This document shows, in pieces, positions 1-6,737 of a stretch of DNA of 6,737 nt. The DNA is from Alphaproteobacteria bacterium. GTDB taxonomy: Bacteria; Pseudomonadota; Alphaproteobacteria; UBA6615. The translations under genes were made by a program, and so were the position numbers. How positions within the stretch are numbered: position 1 is the stretch's first letter; each line of letters begins with the position of its first letter. The stretch is from positions 1 to 6,737 of the forward strand of contig JAEPNS010000188.1 of NCBI GenBank assembly GCA_017643325.1, given 5' to 3'. The notes beneath the pieces were generated by a model. It was given only the letters and a program-made list of their open reading frames with translations. It was not told where the DNA came from and did not search any database.

Positions 1-116
1 CGGTGCTACCCGCCGATCGGCTCGAGTTGCGCTTGCGGGACGAGGGTGGGGGACGCCATATCCGGCTCGAAGGCTTCGGCACGTGGGCTGGTCGCCTGGC
101 CGACATGGAAGTCTGA
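1..116 (+). CDS. tsaE: Probable TsaE, tRNA threonylcarbamoyladenosine (t6A) synthesis ATPase, C-terminal end only
   Basis: Only the last 37 codons are present; the reading frame enters at base 3 and stops at TGA 114-116. The tail reads LPADRLELRLRDEG, then GRHIRLEGFGTWAGRL and ends in MEV. This fits the TsaE C-terminus, where a conserved Glu-Trp-Pro (upstream of the window) is followed by a Leu-Pro-x-Asp-x-x-x-Ile/Leu stretch, a Gly-Arg turn and a short final helix. TsaE is the small P-loop ATPase that works with TsaB and TsaD in making t6A37 of ANN-decoding tRNAs. The Walker A part lies outside the window, so the call rests on the tail alone plus context: tsaE sits just upstream of addB, or a few genes upstream, in many alphaproteobacteria. 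The frame keeps the same GC-rich codon use as addB. The stop lies 7 bases before the addB ATG, so the genes are probably co-transcribed. Another protein family cannot be ruled out from 37 residues. Confidence 0.65.
   Translation, partial: VLPADRLELRLRDEGGGRHIRLEGFGTWAGRLADMEV
107..111 (+). promoter_or_regulatory. Weak ribosome binding site for addB
   Basis: GGAAG lies inside the last codons of the upstream gene, 12 bases before ATG 124. This is longer than the ideal spacing, so initiation may lean on ribosomes finishing the upstream gene at 114-116. It is the best Shine-Dalgarno-like match before the chosen ATG. Confidence 0.4.
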
Positions 117-123
117 TCGCCTC

Positions 124-3100
124 ATGCCGCTGCCGCCTCCAGGGCTCTACTCTATCCCTGCGCACCGCCCGTTCGTGGATGACCTTGCACGAGTGCTGCT
201 TGATGAAGCCTCGACGCAGTCTGATCCGCTGACGCTTTCGCGCGTCACCGTGCTGCTTCCCACGCGACGTGCATGCCGGGCCCTGCAGGAGAGTTTCCTG
301 CGCCTTTCGGAAGGCGCTGCATTGGTTCTGCCACGACTGGTGCCGATCGGCGACGTCGACGAGGACGAGCTGTCGGTTTCGGCAGATACGGATCCGGCGG
401 CACTGGCGAGCCGGGATGTTCCGCCGGCGATGCCGGAATTGCGCCGCCGGCTCCTGCTCGCCGACGAGTTGCGCAGCCGATACGCCGAACTGGGTGAGTC
501 GTTGCCGGTGGATCAGGCCGTGGAGCTTGCGGGCGCCCTCGCCCGTCTGCTCGACCAGGTCCAGACAGAGCGGCTCGATTTCTCCGCGCTCGAAGAACTC
601 GTGCCGGAAGACTATGCCGAACACTGGCAGGACACCCTGTCGTTTTTTTATATCCTGTGCGAGACGTGGCCGGGCCCCCTCGAACGCGCGGGAGCAACAG
701 ATTCCGCGGAGCGGCGCAACCTGCTGCTGGAAGCGCGGGTTGCGGCCTGGCAGAAGAATCCGCCGAGACAGCCGGTGATCGCGGCCGGCAGTACAGGCAG
801 CATACCGGCGACGGCAGACCTGTTGGCGTGCGTTGCCTCGCTGCCGTCCGGATATGTGTTGATGCCGGGTCTCGACCGGACCCTGGATGACCGCGCCTGG
901 TCGTCACTCGAGGCATCTCATCCTCAGTACGGTTTACGGCAGCTTCTCGAGCGGATGGGAGAGGAACGGGCAGCCGTCGGCGAGTGGCCCGCTGGCGAGA
1001 CGGGTGGCATGCCGGACGGTCCGGCCCGGACCCGGCTGATCGCCGAAGCCCTGCGGCCGGCGGCCACCACAGACACGTGGCGGGAGGAGCGCGGCACGAT
1101 ACCGGCCACCGCCCTCGACGGCGTCGTCCGGATCGATGCGCGGCACCCCCATGAGGAAGCTGGGGCGATCGCCCTTGTTTTGCGCGAGGTGCTCGAGACA
1201 CCCGGCCGGACTGCCGCTCTCGTGACACCCGACCGGGACGTGGCCCGGCGTACGGCCGCCCTGCTCGGGCGTTGGGGCGTGGTCATCGACGACAGTGCAG
1301 GTGTGCCGCTCTCGGATACGCCACCCGGCGCGTTTCTGCGTGGCGTGCTCGAAATGGTGCATGATGAATTCGCGCCCGTCCCTCTTCTCGCGGCCTTGAA
1401 GCATCCGATTGCGGCTGGCGGGATGACAACGGGCAGTTTTCGGCGTGCCGTGCGTATGCTCGAACGTGCGGTTTTGCGCGGGCCGAGACCGTTGCCGGGT
1501 GTTACCGGCCTCCGTTCGGCGGTCATCCGCGCGGTGCAGGACCGCGAGGACGGAGACGACATCGACTGGAACGCCGTACAGGCGCTCGTCGACAAACTGG
1601 CGCAGGCGGCTGGCGGCCTGGAGAACGCCCTGCACTCCCGGGACATGCCTCTCGGTGCCCTCGTCGAGGCACATGCGCAATGTGCGGAAGCGCTTGCTGC
1701 CACGGACGAGCAGTCGGGCGCCGAGCGGCTTTGGCATGGCGACGATGGCGAGGCTCTCGCGGGTTTCATCTCGGAGCTCGTGTCTCATGGACAAACCACG
1801 AGGATTGCGCCCGGACGGTACGCGCGCCTGTTCGATGCGCTGATGGCGGGACGCGTGGTGCGCCCGCGGTTCGGAACCCATCCGAGACTTTCCATCCTCG
1901 GTCCGCTCGAGGCGCGGCTGCAACGCCAGGACGTGATGGTTCTCGCGGGGCTCAATGAGGGGACCTGGCCGGCGGAAGCGGATGTCGATCCCTGGATGAG
2001 CCGGCCGATGCGCGCGGCTTTTGGGCTGCCGTCTCCGGAGCGGCGGACGGGTTTGAGCGCGCACGATTTCACCCAGGCCTTCTGCGCGGAAACCGTTGTG
2101 CTCACGCGTTCGGAGCGGGTTGACGGTGCGCCGGCGATTCCATCGCGCTGGTTGACCCGGCTGGATGTCGCGGTTGAGGCATTGGGTGTCGAGGGTGGCG
2201 ACCGAGTGAAGGCGCGGGGTGATACTTACCTCAACTGGTGGCGAAGTCTGGAATCGCCTGCGCCTCCGGATCCGCGAACGGCGCAAAGCATACGGCCGCG
2301 ACCGAGGCCGCCGCTCGAATCCCGCCCTCGCGAACTTTCGGTAACCCAGATCGAGACATGGATGCGAGATCCATATGCGATCTACGCGCGCATGATCCTG
2401 GATCTGGAAGCGCTTGCGCCGATCGACCAGGCGGTCGACGCGGCGGACTACGGATCCCTGATACACCGGATTTTCGACCGGTTTCTCGGGAATTACCCCG
2501 AAGGTCCGCTTCCGGCCGACGCGGGATCGGCGCTGCGGTCGATCGGGGAAGAGGTGCTCGGACCTTACCGGAGCCTGCCGGCTGTCTGGAGTTTCTGGTG
2601 GCCGCGATTTGAACGCATGGCTGCCTGGTTTCTCGAAACGGAGGTCCAGCGCCGCACAATCCTCCGTCGTACGCATGCTGAAGTTCGGGGGCGGCTGGAG
2701 CTCGACGCGCCTGGCGGGATATTCGTGCTCCGCGCGCGCGCTGACAGGATCGATGAACTGGCTGACGGCGGTCTCGCGGTGATTGATTTCAAGACCGGAG
2801 CGCCACCCACCAAGAAGGAGGTCGCTGCCGGCTTCGCACCCCAACTTCCGCTTGAGGCGGCGATCCTAGCCCACGGCAGGTTCGACGGGGTGCCGGGCGG
2901 GGAGGCCGGCGAACTCGCATACTGGCGTCTGTCCGGCGGGCGTGACCCGGGCGAGATACGGGACGCGGCGGACGACCCGTCTGAGGTGGCGCTGCAGGCT
3001 TTCGCCGGGTTGCGCGAACTGGTCACCCGGTTCGACGACCCGCGGACGCCCTACGAGTCGCGCCCACGTCCGGACCGTGCCCCGAAATACTCCGACTACG

Positions 3101-3159
3101 AGCATCTCGCCCGGGTGAAGGAATGGTCCGTCACGGACGACGGCGAGGGCGACGAATGA
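124..3159 (+). CDS. addB: AddB, double-strand break repair helicase-nuclease subunit, alphaproteobacterial type
   Basis: AddB is the partner of AddA in the complex that resects double-strand DNA ends and prepares 3' tails for RecA. The 1011-residue length fits alpha-type AddB. The N-terminal half is helicase-like but degenerate: residues 45-51 read LPTRRAC where an active SF1 helicase, or Firmicute AddB, has a GxxGxGKT-type loop. Further alpha-AddB signatures are AAGSTGSIPAT from residue 219, HPQYGLRQLLERMG from 266, LNEGTWP at 610-616, then DPWMSRPMRAAFGLP and GLSAHDF. The C-terminal RecB-family PDDEXK nuclease looks intact: His781 in LIHRIF, Asp874 in ADRID, Asp888 and Lys890 in VIDFKTG, and Gln907 in PQLPLEA. 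The four cysteines that hold the Fe-S cluster of Bacillus AddB are absent; the usual CPF site is DPY, and the nuclease domain has no Cys. ATG 124 is chosen because the family N-terminus (LYSIPAHRPFVDDLA) begins just after it. A GTG at 46 is in frame, but its 26 extra residues overlap the upstream gene and look unlike the family. The gene runs into addA through ATGA. Confidence 0.95.
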   Translation: MPLPPPGLYSIPAHRPFVDDLARVLLDEASTQSDPLTLSRVTVLLPTRRACRALQESFLRLSEGAALVLPRLVPIGDVDEDELSVSADTDPAALASRDVPPAMPELRRRLLLADELRSRYAELGESLPVDQAVELAGALARLLDQVQTERLDFSALEELVPEDYAEHWQDTLSFFYILCETWPGPLERAGATDSAERRNLLLEARVAAWQKNPPRQPVIAAGSTGSIPATADLLACVASLPSGYVLMPGLDRTLDDRAWSSLEASHPQYGLRQLLERMGEERAAVGEWPAGETGGMPDGPARTRLIAEALRPAATTDTWREERGTIPATALDGVVRIDARHPHEEAGAIALVLREVLETPGRTAALVTPDRDVARRTAALLGRWGVVIDDSAGVPLSDTPPGAFLRGVLEMVHDEFAPVPLLAALKHPIAAGGMTTGSFRRAVRMLERAVLRGPRPLPGVTGLRSAVIRAVQDREDGDDIDWNAVQALVDKLAQAAGGLENALHSRDMPLGALVEAHAQCAEALAATDEQSGAERLWHGDDGEALAGFISELVSHGQTTRIAPGRYARLFDALMAGRVVRPRFGTHPRLSILGPLEARLQRQDVMVLAGLNEGTWPAEADVDPWMSRPMRAAFGLPSPERRTGLSAHDFTQAFCAETVVLTRSERVDGAPAIPSRWLTRLDVAVEALGVEGGDRVKARGDTYLNWWRSLESPAPPDPRTAQSIRPRPRPPLESRPRELSVTQIETWMRDPYAIYARMILDLEALAPIDQAVDAADYGSLIHRIFDRFLGNYPEGPLPADAGSALRSIGEEVLGPYRSLPAVWSFWWPRFERMAAWFLETEVQRRTILRRTHAEVRGRLELDAPGGIFVLRARADRIDELADGGLAVIDFKTGAPPTKKEVAAGFAPQLPLEAAILAHGRFDGVPGGEAGELAYWRLSGGRDPGEIRDAADDPSEVALQAFAGLRELVTRFDDPRTPYESRPRPDRAPKYSDYEHLARVKEWSVTDDGEGDE
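3145..3149 (+). promoter_or_regulatory. Ribosome binding site for addA and ATGA coupling point
   Basis: GAGGG sits within the last codons of addB, 6 bases before ATG 3156, close to ideal spacing. The addA start (3156-3158) and the addB stop (3157-3159) share bases as ATGA, the classic arrangement for translational coupling. This site decides the start: the in-frame ATG at 3123 has no comparable purine-rich site, and it would add an Arg-rich tail that is simply the addB end read in another frame. Confidence 0.7.
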
Positions 3160-6100
3160 CCACCGCGCCCAACTTCAACCCCGATGAACTCGTTCGCGTC
3201 TCTTCCCGCCAGCGCGAGGGAGCCGATGCCGGTACCAATGCGTGGGTTTCCGCGTCCGCCGGGGCCGGCAAGACGCGCGTGCTCCGCGACAGAGTTCTGC
3301 GCCTGCTGATGGCCGGGGTCGCGCCGTCTCGGATCCTCTGCTTGACCTTCACTAAGGCGGCTGCGGCCGAGATGTCACGGCGAATCAACGATGAACTCGG
3401 CGCCTGGACAGTCGCCGACGATGCGACGTTGCACGCGGAACTCGCAAACCTGTTCGGGGCGCCACCGGAGCCCGATGACCTTTTGCAGGCCCGACGCCTT
3501 TTTGCGCGGGTCCTGGACGCCCCCGGTGGCATGAACATCATGACGATCCACGCTTTCTGCCAGTCGGTCCTCCGGCGTTTTCCGCTGGAGGCTGGCGTGG
3601 CGCCGTACTTCAAGGTGATGGAGGACCGTGACGCGGCCGAGCTTCTCGATGACGCGAAGGCCGACATGTTGGCCGATGCCCAGGCGGCTGACAGTATTCT
3701 CGGTGCCGCCATGACCGAGATTGCTAGCCGGGTCCATGAACTCCGATTTCCGGAGTTGCTCGGCGAGATCACGCGTGCGCGGACAAGGTTCGCAGGGCTT
3801 TTCGAGGCGCACGGTGGCGTTGAGGGTGCGACGGATCGGCTCGCAGCGTTCCTGGGTGTCGAACCGGATATCACGGAGGCTGATGTTCTGGCGGAAGCGT
3901 GCGGCGATCTCGCGTTCGACGCGGAAGGTCTGCGAAGGGCTGTGGCAGCCCTGTCCACAGGCTCACGGCGCGATGTCGAACGCGGGGCGAAGATCGGGGA
4001 GTGGCTTGCCGCCGACGGCCGGGACCGGGCCACGTCCTTCGGGTTCTACTGTGGCGCGTTTCTGACCCAGTCCACCGGTGATCTTTATAAAACGCTCGTC
4101 ACGAAACCGGTCCGCGAGGCGAACCCGGGTGTTGAGGATATCCTCGTCGCGGAGGGTGAGCGGCTGCGCGCGGTCCGGGACCTCGCGCGCAAGGCCTCGC
4201 TGCTGGCAGCAAACCGCGCGCTTGCGCATGTTGCGGCGGATCTGATTGCCCGATACGAGGCCCGCAAGTCCGCTTCGGGCCGGCTCGACTACGAAGACCT
4301 CATCAACAAGACGCGTGCGCTACTTGTCGAGGCCGGCCCTGCCTGGGTTCTCTACAAGCTCGATGGCGGCATCGATCATGTTCTGATCGACGAAGCGCAG
4401 GACACCAACCCGGAGCAGTGGGACGTCGTCGATGCTCTGGTCGACGAGTTCTTTTCCGGCGCCGGTGCGCGGGACGAATCGACGGAACAACTCGGACTGC
4501 CGCTGCGAAGCGTTTTTGCCGTCGGGGACGTAAAACAGTCGATCTACAGCTTCCAGGGTGCCGAGCCGCGACGGTTTATGGAAATGCGCGCAAGGCTGAG
4601 TGAGCGCGCGCTGGCGGCGGAGCGAAGGTGGTCTGACGTAGAGCTCAACTTCTCATTTCGATCGGCACGGCCGGTGCTGGAAGCGGTGGACAAGGTCTTC
4701 GAGCGTGACGGCGCGCGTGCCGGTGTGGTGAATGGTATCGACCGGTTGATCCATACCGCTCTGCGCGACCGCGACGCAGGACTGGTGGAACTCTGGCCTC
4801 CGGTTGTCAGCGAGCGCGGAGAGGAACCGGAACCGTGGAAGCCGCCGGTCGACCCGGTCAGCCTGCCGGGCGAGCGGGACCGGCTCGCGGCCGCGATCGC
4901 CGACCAGATCGGAGGCTGGCTGGCGGAGGGGGAGATGCTCGAGAGCCAGGGCCGTCCGATCGACGCCGGTGATATCATGGTGTTGGTGCGCCAACGCGGT
5001 CCCTTCGTCGATACTCTGGTGCGCGCGTTGAAGGAACGGGGCATTCCTGTTGCAGGCGTCGACCGGATGGTGCTGACCGAGCAGATCGCGGTCATGGACC
5101 TTTTGTCGCTCGGAGCCTTCCTGCTGTTGCCCGAAGACGACCTGAATCTCGCGGCTCTCCTGAAGAGCCCGCTGTTCGGCCTTGGCGAGCAGGATCTGTT
5201 CGATCTCGCCCACAACCGTGGTGACGTATCGCTTTGGGAGGCGCTGCTCTCGCGCCGGTCCGAACCCGGACTCTGTTCGCGCGCCGCCGGCCAGCTAAGC
5301 GACCTGCTGGCCCGGGTCGACTACGAGCGGCCGTACGAATTGTTTGCCGGGGTCCTGTCCCGTGGAGGGCGGGAGGCCCTGGTTTCGCGACTGGGTCCTG
5401 ATGCAGCCGACGCGATCGATGAATTCCTGGCGCTCGCATTGTCCTTCGAGGCCAACCATCCTCCGTCGATGCAGGCGTTCCTGCACTGGGTCGTGGCGGG
5501 GGACGCCGAGGTGAAGCGTGATCTCGACCAGACCGGCGATGCCGTAAGGGTGATGACGGTTCACGGGGCCAAGGGACTTGAGGCGCCGGTTGTTTTCCTC
5601 CCGGACACGACCCGGCTTCCGCGCAAGCTGCCTGGTATCCTGTGGCACGAGGACGGATCCGTGCCCTTCTTCGTGTGGCTGCCGCGTGTCGAGGATGGCG
5701 ATGCTGCGAGCCTCGGTCTGCGCGACATGGTGCAGTTGCGCCGGGACGAGGAATATCGCCGCTTGCTCTACGTCGCGATGACGCGTGCGGAGGAGCGCCT
5801 CTATCTTTGCGGGTGGGGCAAGCCCGCAGACAGGTCATGGTACGCGCTTGCGGCTGACGCCATGGAGCAGATCGCGAGGCCGCTTCCTTTGCCCGGCTTC
5901 CTTGATGCGGGGCCCGAGCACGATCACATCTTGCGTTTGGTATCCGAACAGCGCGCCCCGGTGCCGTCCGGTGCAGCGGAGGTGGCTGTACCGCCTACGC
6001 CGGTGCCGCGTTGGATCGACGCGCCTGCGCCGGACGAACCGGATCCGCCACGCCCGCTTGCGCCCTCCGACCCCGGCGCGCCGACCCCGGTGCGCGCACC

Positions 6101-6662
6101 TGTCGAGCGGCAGGCGGACGAGCTTCGTTTTGCACGGGGCAATGTCCTGCACCGCTTGCTGCAATGGCTGCCGGAACTCGACCCGGCGTCCCGGCGCGCT
6201 GCGGCACAGGCTTACGTTTCGCGGCCGGTGGTCATGCTCGGCGAGGACGCGCGCAACAAGGTGGTGGAAGAAGTGATGGCGGTGCTCGATGCCCCTGATT
6301 TTGCGTATCTGTTCGGACCGGACAGTCTCGCGGAAGTCGCTGTGACGGGGGTCATAGAAGGCACGTCCGGGATTCACCGCATCGTATCGGGCCAGATTGA
6401 CCGGCTCGTGGTCGCACCGGACCGGGTTTCGATCGTCGACTACAAGTCGAATCGGCCACCGCCTGTCGAGCCGGCCCATGTCGCGCCGGTGTATCTTCGG
6501 CAGTTGGCGGCTTATCGGCACATCGTGCGACGGACCTGGCCTGACCGCCCGGTCGATGCCTATTTGCTGTGGACTGACGGACCGCGGCTGATGCGACTGC
6601 CGGATTCGCTGCTGGATGCCAACGATCCCGCGGAATATCGGACCTCGCACACGTCTGTGTGA
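3156..6662 (+). CDS. addA: AddA, ATP-dependent helicase-nuclease subunit for double-strand break repair, alphaproteobacterial type
   Basis: AddA is the motor of the AddAB complex: an SF1A 3'-5' helicase with a nuclease for one of the two strands. The 1168-residue protein has every expected motif. These are the Q-motif region and Walker A (SASAGAGKT, Lys39), motif Ia LTFTKAAAAEM (63-73), TIHAFCQ (130-136), RLDYEDLI (near 378), Walker B DEAQD (412-416), motif III GDVKQSIYSFQGA (from 457), motif IV LNFSFRS (497-503), motif V VHGAKGLE (to 809), and motif VI RLLYVAMTRAEERL (from 869, with Arg877). A proline-rich linker (about 935-985) leads to a RecB-like PDDEXK nuclease: His999 in NVLHRLL, Asp1082 in GQIDRL, Asp1095 and Lys1097 in VDYKSN, and Gln1116 with Tyr1120 in QLAAY. 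Both ATPase and nuclease should be active. UvrD, Rep and PcrA lack the C-terminal nuclease. RecB shares the plan, but the adjacent AddB decides for AddA. No frameshift or missing key residue is seen. The start at 3156 is supported by the GAGGG site and the overlap with addB. Confidence 0.96.
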   Translation: MTTAPNFNPDELVRVSSRQREGADAGTNAWVSASAGAGKTRVLRDRVLRLLMAGVAPSRILCLTFTKAAAAEMSRRINDELGAWTVADDATLHAELANLFGAPPEPDDLLQARRLFARVLDAPGGMNIMTIHAFCQSVLRRFPLEAGVAPYFKVMEDRDAAELLDDAKADMLADAQAADSILGAAMTEIASRVHELRFPELLGEITRARTRFAGLFEAHGGVEGATDRLAAFLGVEPDITEADVLAEACGDLAFDAEGLRRAVAALSTGSRRDVERGAKIGEWLAADGRDRATSFGFYCGAFLTQSTGDLYKTLVTKPVREANPGVEDILVAEGERLRAVRDLARKASLLAANRALAHVAADLIARYEARKSASGRLDYEDLINKTRALLVEAGPAWVLYKLDGGIDHVLIDEAQDTNPEQWDVVDALVDEFFSGAGARDESTEQLGLPLRSVFAVGDVKQSIYSFQGAEPRRFMEMRARLSERALAAERRWSDVELNFSFRSARPVLEAVDKVFERDGARAGVVNGIDRLIHTALRDRDAGLVELWPPVVSERGEEPEPWKPPVDPVSLPGERDRLAAAIADQIGGWLAEGEMLESQGRPIDAGDIMVLVRQRGPFVDTLVRALKERGIPVAGVDRMVLTEQIAVMDLLSLGAFLLLPEDDLNLAALLKSPLFGLGEQDLFDLAHNRGDVSLWEALLSRRSEPGLCSRAAGQLSDLLARVDYERPYELFAGVLSRGGREALVSRLGPDAADAIDEFLALALSFEANHPPSMQAFLHWVVAGDAEVKRDLDQTGDAVRVMTVHGAKGLEAPVVFLPDTTRLPRKLPGILWHEDGSVPFFVWLPRVEDGDAASLGLRDMVQLRRDEEYRRLLYVAMTRAEERLYLCGWGKPADRSWYALAADAMEQIARPLPLPGFLDAGPEHDHILRLVSEQRAPVPSGAAEVAVPPTPVPRWIDAPAPDEPDPPRPLAPSDPGAPTPVRAPVERQADELRFARGNVLHRLLQWLPELDPASRRAAAQAYVSRPVVMLGEDARNKVVEEVMAVLDAPDFAYLFGPDSLAEVAVTGVIEGTSGIHRIVSGQIDRLVVAPDRVSIVDYKSNRPPPVEPAHVAPVYLRQLAAYRHIVRRTWPDRPVDAYLLWTDGPRLMRLPDSLLDANDPAEYRTSHTSV

Positions 6663-6674
6663 AAGCTGTTCACA
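6658..6674 (+). other. Weak hairpin at the addA 3' end
   Basis: TGTGAA (6658-6663) and TTCACA (6669-6674) can pair across a 5-base loop, starting inside the addA stop region. The 6-bp stem has only two G-C pairs and no T-run directly follows it; AATTTCTT comes 5 bases later. It is therefore at best a poor intrinsic terminator. It could also slow 3' exonucleases, or be chance. Confidence 0.2.
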
Positions 6675-6685
6675 GGTCCAATTTC

Positions 6686-6714
6686 TTGACGCGACCCGGA
6701 ACCAAACCTACGTT
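6686..6714 (+). promoter_or_regulatory. Sigma-70-type promoter downstream of addA, probably for the next gene (often trxA)
   Basis: TTGACG (6686-6691), preceded by C to give the alphaproteobacterial CTTGAC form, is followed after exactly 17 bases by TACGTT (6709-6714). The -35 matches consensus at five of six positions. The -10 matches TATAAT at the three most important positions (T1, A2, final T). Transcription would start near 6721 and run out of the window. The site lies just after the addA stop in locally AT-richer non-coding DNA, which supports it. In many alphaproteobacteria thioredoxin gene trxA follows addA, so the target is probably trxA, but this is inference from gene order. Confidence 0.6.
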
Positions 6715-6724
6715 CGGATCGAAC
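6712..6724. repeat. GTTCG-N3-CGAAC palindrome over the -10 and predicted transcription start
   Basis: The two 5-base arms (6712-6716 and 6720-6724) are perfect inverted repeats around GAT. They cover the last bases of the predicted -10 hexamer and the predicted start near 6721, where a repressor could block RNA polymerase. The half-site GTTC/GAAC resembles LexA half-sites, but alphaproteobacterial LexA boxes are direct repeats GTTC-N7-GTTC, which this is not. Its role is unknown and a chance origin is possible for arms this short. Confidence 0.3.
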
Positions 6725-6737
6725 CTGAGCGCGGGCG

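Noticed and set aside
46..123. An in-frame GTG at 46 that would give AddB 26 more N-terminal residues
   Set aside because: The extra residues overlap the upstream coding frame by about 70 bases and look unlike AddB, whose conserved N-terminus begins just after ATG 124.
643..649. A run of seven T in GC-rich addB, as a possible slippage or frameshift site
   Set aside because: The zero frame reads Ser-Phe-Phe-Tyr and continues without a break through known motifs. The heptamer does not fit the classic X-XXY-YYZ phase, and no alternative frame downstream resembles a product.
934..2844. A long open frame on the minus strand, opposite addB, with room for more than 600 codons
   Set aside because: It lies antisense to strongly recognised addB motifs. 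Its translation is Arg- and Pro-rich without any domain I recognise, as expected when a GC-rich gene is read backwards.
3123..3155. An upstream ATG for addA at 3123
   Set aside because: It lacks a good ribosome binding site and adds an Arg-rich tail (MVRHGRRRGRR) that is the addB end in another frame. ATG 3156 has GAGGG at 6 bases and the ATGA overlap.
5835..6650. A 271-codon open frame on the minus strand, opposite the end of addA
   Set aside because: It covers the AddA linker and nuclease domain in antisense and has no recognisable motif; it is a by-product of codon bias.
6699..6724. A LexA (SOS) box, because of the GAAC and GTTC half-sites
   Set aside because: The known alphaproteobacterial box is a direct repeat with 7-base spacing. 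The half-sites here are GAAC-N9-GTTC and GTTC-N5-GAAC, so spacing and orientation do not fit.
6725..6737. The start of the next gene (trxA)
   Set aside because: Only 13 bases follow the palindrome, with no start codon or ribosome binding site, so nothing of the gene can be claimed.

Overview
This window is a compact stretch of high-GC bacterial DNA with all genes on the + strand. It holds the last 37 codons of a gene that looks like tsaE, then complete addB and addA. After them comes a 75-base non-coding tail with a convincing sigma-70-type promoter that points out of the window. Both large proteins are of the alphaproteobacterial AddB and AddA types. AddB in particular has the hallmark alpha-type motifs (LPTRRAC, AAGSTGSIPAT, LNEGTWP, DPWMSRPMRAAFGLP) and lacks the features of Firmicute AddB. 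With the GC-rich codon use, this points to an alphaproteobacterium; I cannot place it to genus.

Layout: (1) bases 1-116, 3' end of a probable tsaE (tRNA t6A synthesis ATPase). (2) bases 124-3159, addB, 1011 codons plus stop, starting 7 bases after the tsaE stop. (3) bases 3156-6662, addA, 1168 codons plus stop, overlapping the addB stop through ATGA. (4) bases 6663-6737, a non-coding region with weak hairpins, a TTGACG-N17-TACGTT promoter and a GTTCG-N3-CGAAC palindrome over the -10 and predicted start. In many alphaproteobacteria the gene after addA is trxA, so this promoter probably serves trxA, but no part of that gene is visible.

Function: AddA and AddB form the helicase-nuclease that processes double-strand DNA ends for RecA-dependent repair, the counterpart of RecBCD. 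AddA carries the full set of SF1 (UvrD/Rep-type) helicase motifs plus a PDDEXK nuclease. AddB carries a degenerate helicase-like half without a Walker A motif plus a second intact PDDEXK nuclease. The complex should therefore have one motor and two nuclease sites, one per DNA strand. The tight spacing and the ATGA overlap suggest one transcript and coupled translation.

I found no mobile element, CRISPR array, RNA gene or evidently new system. The genes look intact and ordinary for their families. The points most worth a second look are the direct tsaE-addB junction and the palindrome over the promoter downstream of addA.
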